Shown here piece by piece: positions 33,801 through 35,767 of a DNA stretch of 35,767 bases. The notes under the pieces are model-generated. The model made no database searches. It had not been told where the DNA came from and was given only the letters and a program-made list of their open reading frames with translations. Position 1 is the stretch's first letter. Every line of letters starts with the position of its first letter. Source of the stretch: Methylobacillus sp. (lineage in GTDB: Bacteria; Pseudomonadota; Gammaproteobacteria; Burkholderiales; Methylophilaceae); assembly GCA_031277395.1 (NCBI GenBank), contig JAITML010000070.1, positions 1-35,767 on the forward strand. Direction: 5' to 3'. Position numbers and translations under genes: made by a program.

Positions 33801-34902
33801 TGACTTGGCAGGCGCCTCTGCCAGTCAGGCATTCTCGCTCAATGTTCTTGCTGATGAAGAAGAAAACTTCCAAGCGCCCATCACAGTTCAGGACACCGCT
33901 GAAGTCTTTGAAGATGGTCAAGCCACCGCTACTGGCAATGTGCTTGCAAATGATCGCGACCCGAACGGCGGCACGCTCAAGATCACTGACCCCGGCGCTC
34001 GAACCGGAGAATACGGTGCCCTCAGTATGTTGCCTGACGGCAACTACGTTTACATACTCAACAACACTTTGTCCAAGGTACAAGGTTTGAGCGCGGGCGA
34101 AACCGCGATCGAACGCTTTACCTATCTTGCCAACAACGGCGAGCAGAGCACCGGCGAACTCCTCATCGCCATCCATGGCGCCAACGATGCTCCCACACTG
34201 ACGCACAGTCTCGCCGACATTGAACTCGTTAAAGGTCAGGAATTCTCCTGGAAACTCCCCGGCGACAGCTTCACCGACCCGGATCGCAACGACCAACTGA
34301 CTTACACTGCCACGCTGCAAAATGGCAATCCTTTGCCCGACTGGCTCCATTTCGATGCTGCAACGCAGACCTTCAGTGGCGATCTGCCTGATAACCTTAC
34401 CAGCACCACCCAAGTGAGTGTTATGGTCAGTGACGGTCATGGCGGTACGGTTTCGGATACCTTCAAAATCAGCATCAGCAACCAGCCCAAGCAAAAGGGC
34501 AACGAAGGGGTTGGCAACGGCGCGGATGCTCCTCCACCCGGACACGATACCAATCAGAACGATGGTGAGGGTACTGCACCCGGACAACCGGGCAACAAGG
34601 GGAAAGGCAGTGCCATTTATTTGCTAGATATCCATCCAATCAACCGGGGTATCGGCGGGAACATCCTCGAAACCTGTGCCATCGGCATGATCAATATCAA
34701 GACCGTCAACAACCGGTATGCCGCCAGCTTGTATCATACCGAACCCGCTCCAATCGGTCGCGGCAATACTCTGTCCGACAGTCAGGTGCGAAATCTCGTG
34801 CAGGCCATGGCCGCCTTCGCACCTCCGGCGGCGGGGCAGACCACATTGCCAACCAACCATCAGAATAGTCTGGAGACGGTGATCGCGGCAAATTGGCAGT
34901 GA
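24883..34902 (+). CDS. Giant RTX protein with zincin-like N-terminus and cadherin-like/VCBS C-terminus
   Basis: 3339 residues, predicted type I secretion substrate. Order: an HExxH segment HELVH (101-105) within a possible metallopeptidase domain (about 60-150); a small RTX block (about 190-230); an FrpC-like calcium-binding module starting SPIILDLDGDG (395-405) with EF-hand-like loops DLNGNGTID and DGNGDGVID; a helical region (about 590-790); then about ten clusters of RTX nonapeptides (GGxGxDxLx) between about 805 and 2510, alternating with haemolysin-related domains of the form YRFGRGDGHD...IRDTGETI...FADGTVWD. From about 2587 come four cadherin-like (CADG/He_PIG) domains, a VCBS domain (about 3000-3100), a fifth cadherin-like domain, a Gly/Pro/Asn-rich linker and a C-terminal segment (about 3245-3339) ending in a stretch I associate with type I secretion signals (AAFAPPAAGQTTLP, VIAANWQ). 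There is no signal peptide. Calcium should fold it outside the cell. It could be toxin, protease or adhesin. Confidence 0.93.
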   Translation: MTFDDIELKIQITGFPEGSGQKERILAAIRTAYNGSTTAQKMLDNWISTFHIIVIDYFEGQFRYAPSNQELWIDLNVLNNMFYIDNNGTAVQHTDVTAIMHELVHLIMGIHDDLTLTDYRGPTVIESNKIYSELGLKEQNAYIGQDPDVGRDKGILIPGFNYTDGATIDHSVVLETTVKPQLDWDSSGTGDSKDLLIGGAGNNKLKSGDGDDFLYGNGGNDTLYGMQGDDKYYVDTLDTIFVKLVVEGVEIAGPDDEDGQGQVTMAIPEVAADGSVTGYIERELRNAYRVDDKSYYEDKYGYLYFYDSFNELLVIVDGEVEGDKIVDRAVTDEAAEKKNTVINGINVIGGLYIEGWTEQRNLSIKLIDENDDQNTLALIPEEIKKQMDSASTVPSPIILDLDGDGVETTSVSNSGVHFDHANDGFAETSGWVGKEDGLLARDLNGNGTIDSGRELFGSETLLANGSKAANGFEALKQLDGNGDGVIDANDTAFSELRIWQDANSNGQADQGELRTLNDASVKSINVAYTNSNAVDAQGNDHKQIGSYTTTSGQTRAATDVWFSTNPIYSVPTESVDIPDAIAALPNAQGYGLVRDLHQAMAMGESGELQALVTAFTQATTHAERDALVTQIIYRWTGVQDVDIYSRASPTTYGNAIGDARILEALEEFMGAEWFGIWCGGMTDPNPHGRAAPLLLEAWDMLKALVYGQLMINSHFAEWMSQVSYYVDDTGIRGDLSHIAATMATQIETDRAAGLETLSEFLYSFRGAGLLRSMNIESLTAVLLPLGNDVAQIIDLALTGWNSSSNSILNGTESDDVINGGGANGWLIGLDGNDTLNGGNGNDMLDGGAGDDVLQGGTGSDIYRFGRGDGHDRINESILYAVEIDRIVFKADIIPDDIGVECVGADLRLVIRDTGETITITNYLLSKAGDTYSTIEEIVFADGTVWDAETIAIVMLLGGDGNDALAGYVDRDDFISGGVGDDWLAGNSGNDTLDGGAGNDRLIGGYGSDTYRFGRGDGYDVITDYGYQGETDRIELKTGVTPDDVQLERVGNSLKITIRDTGETLIVNGHFEGYPYAMEEIVFANGTVWDADAIISQTLLGGDGNDKLSGYNGRDDSISGGAGSDSLTGDSGNDTLDGGANNDFLVGDAGDDILDGGAGDDQLNGGLGSDTYRFGRGDGHDTINEYSYIQGEIDRIEFKPGITADDVRLERIYSADSWQITSDLKITIRDTSETITVKHHFITSNYYAIEEIIFADGTVWDAEAIKAHSLLGEGGNDELLGFDGRDNLIDGGAGNDTLRGAVGDDTLIGGAGDDILTGGSGSDIYRFGLGDGQDVIGEGFAAGEDVVVLANGIIPADVKVYWTMQRDMVIALPDGSSLTILKHNLTNSLKGVEQLRFADGTVWDLTELASQALKATDGDDTIISSDQDDTLDGGAGDDSFNDLGGYDTYTFGIGDGQDTITDNYGRILFKPGIGQNDIDFSRDGNDLIVTVTTSGDTIRIKDWLNTWLSIDSLDFDNGAHFGRSDVLFKLNLSDEAEVLYGSPGDDTLVGTEKDSLIYGREGNDVLTGGAGSDQIHGEAGDDTLDGNADNDGLYGEAGNDILDGGDGNDVLYGGDGNDTLNGSAGDDVLYGDSGDDVLNGGAGRDMLYGNAGNNSYLVTAGMGLDITTGASLEVAEDTVIFALGIRPEDITVQLGDISGTSEPGDVGYASLVIGIGGNDALVVQNDNWSNPDLGRAAIQHFRFDDGTEWTLADVIARADGGKYGWQDPQPSGSTTLVGSEADDNFSAFTNESVTVYARGNNDRVWLGYGNDIVSAGTGDDSVDSNEGEDLIAGEAGDDWINTGGNDDVIVFNYGDGNDGLAAGKGVDTLSFGVMITPDMLSVTMDSNGSVVLLINGGAGGAVTLNSAIVGNLPGELEHIQFIDAEGRTRTFDLAGWLQVHAATLISASVPLAFDGTGFEITGTVIPAGGLEAIAYAQTGNLFATPNLSNNTLTDGDDVFYGTPDDDTLNAGAGDDIILGLAGNDIISGDDGNDLIHGGDGDDMLDGGTGDDVIHGGWGADQLTGGTGKDELYGEWGGDTYLYHSGEGVVIIDDDHYTMGAEALEGNFDESIMVDDAPNILNFGPGIRPEDLRYSEQNGDLVIEFANQSGDRIILRGYEPGRATQTRSVDIFRFADGTEIAVDFIEPAGKTEVGDRSEDNGFYGTPYGDTLIGGDGDDVFDGRGGADKLVGGAGSDTYYIYKEPGSRPTETLIAETWREQDTNRIYISGDFNPDDLHLEFDGHDLLLRLTEDGDVIRFVGFDPRDPNMPAPVDEVSLDWQGVTLSFDELLARGVDYGDSTDPTDPTEDADVINIGDGTITIDDVAAENAGNVLRFGIDIDPEAIRGNLRFEEDGNGGHVLLLAYGGDDDVVRLTGFNPDDALGAHAIEYYEFADGTVWDYFTLVSEGFVVEGDTQANELTGTNIVDRLYGGAGDDIVHGGSGSDELHGGTGNDVLDGGTGDDAYVFNKGDGIDTIIDSGAEDYNFIRFGADIRPEDITQEWDGTTLILHYGDGDAVRIENYRSSDSNPVILALAFDDGSAVSLTAQTNRTPIVSGSVEDALVIEDEHFHLALPADLFSDPDALDDLRIEARLASGAALPSWLAFDAASMTLNGTPGNGDVGELDIVIHAKDHFDLEVSTSFHITVQNVNDAPEVSALLAGQDAQVGLSFSYILPADVFIDVDTGDTLSYTATLQNGDALPSWLTFDPVTNTFSGTPPNGSAGNIQITVTATDQAGASAQQTFSLAIQPVQSTNNAPEAGVSIADQNADEDSAFSYTVPDDAFTDADGDTLTYIATLAGGAALPAWLTFDATTRTFSGTPDNVDVGSLDVVVTANDGNGGTASQSFTLNVVNINDAPEAATLLTDQNVTEDLAFSYALPTDAFMDIDANDILTYSATLADGSALPSWLTFDATMRIFNGTPPDGSAGSIQIIVTATDLAGASASQAFSLNVLADEEENFQAPITVQDTAEVFEDGQATATGNVLANDRDPNGGTLKITDPGARTGEYGALSMLPDGNYVYILNNTLSKVQGLSAGETAIERFTYLANNGEQSTGELLIAIHGANDAPTLTHSLADIELVKGQEFSWKLPGDSFTDPDRNDQLTYTATLQNGNPLPDWLHFDAATQTFSGDLPDNLTSTTQVSVMVSDGHGGTVSDTFKISISNQPKQKGNEGVGNGADAPPPGHDTNQNDGEGTAPGQPGNKGKGSAIYLLDIHPINRGIGGNILETCAIGMINIKTVNNRYAASLYHTEPAPIGRGNTLSDSQVRNLVQAMAAFAPPAAGQTTLPTNHQNSLETVIAANWQ
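27300..31600 (+). repeat. RTX calcium-binding repeat region
   Basis: Clusters of GGxGNDxLxGGxGDDxL nonapeptides recur at about 27300-27450, 27750-27900, 28170-28380, 28690-28840, 29125-29215, 29500-29830, 30210-30450 (degenerate), 30840-31130 and 31480-31590, with a further cluster at 32240-32390. Units that begin SD(T/I)YRFGxGDG start at 27457, 27901, 28384 and 28843, giving a super-repeat of about 440-480 bases. The repetition is at protein level inside one open frame. Confidence 0.9.
32641..34485 (+). repeat. Cadherin-like domain array with embedded VCBS domain
   Basis: Five domains with the core pattern LPSWLTFDxxTxTFSGTP occur at about 32641, 32941, 33250, 33553 and 34190, the VCBS domain at about 33880-34185. 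Domains 1 and 3 share DVGxLDxV, domains 2 and 4 share TPPxGSAGxIQIxVTATDxAGASA, and the N-x-NDAPE linkers lie 612 bases apart (32941 and 33553). A two-domain unit therefore seems to have been duplicated. Confidence 0.8.
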
Positions 34903-34912
34903 GGCAAGGAAC

Positions 34913-34947
34913 TTCGCCATTCCTGCTGCTTGCGCGGGAATGGCGAA
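34913..34947. terminator. Hairpin after the RTX gene, possible terminator
   Basis: TTCGCCATTCC (34913-34923) and GGAATGGCGAA (34937-34947) form a perfect 11-bp stem with a 13-base loop, 10 bases after the RTX stop. No T-run follows, so it is not a classical rho-independent terminator. It could be a processing or mRNA-stability element. Confidence 0.45.
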
Positions 34948-35040
34948 TCAGGGCGTATGTTTCAAACTGAGACACTGTGAAGATAAAGACGGGGCAGAAG
35001 AATTTTTCAAATTAAGATGCTCCCACTTTTGCTGACCATC

Positions 35041-35070
35041 TTGATGGAAAATGAATTTTTCTTGTATGAT
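35041..35070 (+). promoter_or_regulatory. Candidate sigma-70 promoter for the secretion genes
   Basis: TTGATG (35041-35046), 18-base spacer, TATGAT (35065-35070). Each hexamer differs from consensus at one or two positions. A start near 35077 would give a leader that contains the 19-codon ORF. The -35 region lies within a small dyad CCATC-TT-GATGG. Confidence 0.5.
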
Positions 35071-35110
35071 ACGTTTTTAAAAGATATAACATAAAAGGAG
35101 GGATGACCAC

Positions 35111-35170
35111 ATGAGCTATCGCCATTCTCGCGCATCAAATCCGGGACAGATCTCATTTAAAAAGAATTAA
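35111..35170 (+). CDS. Short ORF (19 residues) with very strong ribosome-binding site
   Basis: ATG 35111 to TAA 35170 encodes MSYRHSRASNPGQISFKKN. The site AAGGAGGG at 35095-35102, 8 bases upstream, is the strongest Shine-Dalgarno sequence I see in the window. A three-codon ORF (ATG ACC ACA TGA, 35103-35114) overlaps its start codon by ATGA. The peptide is basic and not hydrophobic. It lies between a candidate promoter and the transporter gene, 43 bases before the transporter ATG. It may be a leader peptide controlling the transporter, a small secreted or regulatory peptide, or a remnant of a longer gene. No family is recognised. Confidence 0.4.
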   Translation: MSYRHSRASNPGQISFKKN

Positions 35171-35213
35171 CGTTCCCAATGCGGATGTAAAAATTATTAA
35201 AACCAGCGCTATC

Positions 35214-35767
35214 ATGCAAACTGAAAACTCACTCAAAAAAGATCCCGCGCTCGCGGCGCTCGTCATCATTGCCCGATTCCACAGTATTGCCGCCGATGCT
35301 GCGCAGATACGGCATGAATCCGCGATTGAAGGGATGTTTGGCGCGAAGGAGGTGGTACTGGCGGCGCGCCGGATCGGGATGAAGGCGCGTATTGTTCCCT
35401 TCCGCCCGGAACGCGTTGACCGTACGCCGTTACCTGCACTGGTGCTCGACCGCGAGGGTCAGCATTTCATCCTTGCCAAGCTGGATGGCGATACTGCGCT
35501 CATCATGGAACCGGATTCTCCCGCTCCCGCCGTGAAGCCGTTGAGTGAGGTTGTCGCGCGCAGCACCGGTTCCCTGATTTTGTTTACTTCGCGTGCTTCC
35601 ATTCTGGGCGATCTCGCGCGTTTTGATTTCTCGTGGTTTATCCCCGCGATTATCCGTTACCGCAAACTGTTGATGGAAGTACTTGCGATCTCGCTGGTGT
35701 TGCAACTCTTTGGCCTCGTCACGCCGCTGATGTTTCAGGTGGTGATGGACAAGGTACTGGTCAATCG
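35214..35767 (+). CDS. Type I secretion ABC transporter, HlyB/RtxB-like (3' partial)
   Basis: The frame is open from ATG 35214 to the window end (184 complete codons). Residues 1-130 form a C39-peptidase-like domain of the haemolysin type: it lacks the catalytic Cys (the region reads DPALAALVIIARFHSI) but keeps the pattern LPALVLDREGQHFILAKL. Such domains bind the unfolded RTX substrate instead of cleaving a leader. Then comes the signature entry to the membrane domain, FDFSWFIPAIIRYRKLLMEVL, and the first transmembrane helix up to FQVVMDKVLVN, as in HlyB. The ATP-binding domain lies outside the window, and a HlyD-type adaptor is expected after it. The natural client is the RTX protein encoded just upstream. 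Confidence 0.92.
   Translation, partial: MQTENSLKKDPALAALVIIARFHSIAADAAQIRHESAIEGMFGAKEVVLAARRIGMKARIVPFRPERVDRTPLPALVLDREGQHFILAKLDGDTALIMEPDSPAPAVKPLSEVVARSTGSLILFTSRASILGDLARFDFSWFIPAIIRYRKLLMEVLAISLVLQLFGLVTPLMFQVVMDKVLVN

Noticed and set aside
34706-34975. Minus-strand frame of 89 codons over the end of the RTX gene
   Set aside because: It is mostly antisense to the RTX C-terminus and includes the hairpin. No coding signal.

Overview
The window looks like a piece of a Gram-negative proteobacterial chromosome. There is a TonB-dependent outer-membrane receptor, Sec signal peptides, a type I secretion ABC transporter, and housekeeping genes (purT, typA/bipA, rmuC, hslR, moaDE, lepB, nnr) with a moderately GC-rich base composition. 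A betaproteobacterium is my best guess from the flavour of the proteins, but no rRNA or other phylogenetic marker is present. I found no tRNA, rRNA, CRISPR array, transposase or integrase.

Layout. 1-1167: the end of an HMW1C-like glycosyltransferase fused to an FkbM-type methyltransferase. 1205-4821: a small membrane protein, then on the minus strand an orphan MoxR ATPase, a bifunctional NAD(P)H-hydrate repair enzyme and a signal peptidase I with an enlarged membrane domain. 4915-8866: an operator-like dyad, a possible sigma-54 promoter, a TonB-dependent receptor and an NtrC-type response regulator, which together suggest a self-contained regulon. 8896-12655: a periplasmic cupin, purT, a truncated haemoglobin, two small exported proteins, a broken mini-gene and a small membrane protein. 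12684-17522: two tandem DEAD-box RNA helicases diverging from typA/bipA. 17527-21837: a terminator, a palindromic GC-rich repeat, a DUF456 protein, and the run rmuC - small ORF - moaD - moaE - hslR, which ends abruptly in an N-terminally beheaded nucleotide-sugar dehydrogenase.

22236-35767 is the unusual part. Three tandem paralogous Sec-exported proteins of about 285 aa, which I do not recognise, lie directly upstream of a 3339-residue RTX protein and in the same direction. The RTX protein carries an N-terminal HExxH (zincin-like) segment, an FrpC-like calcium-binding module whose expected Asp-Pro cleavage site reads Ser-Pro, many RTX nonapeptide blocks alternating with haemolysin-related domains, and a C-terminal mosaic of cadherin-like and VCBS domains. 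Beyond it are a hairpin, a predicted sigma-70 promoter, a 19-codon ORF behind a very strong ribosome-binding site, and the start of an HlyB-type transporter. My reading is a locus for a giant type I-secreted effector or adhesin. The three paralogs are candidates for periplasmic accessory or immunity proteins. That role is inference from position only.
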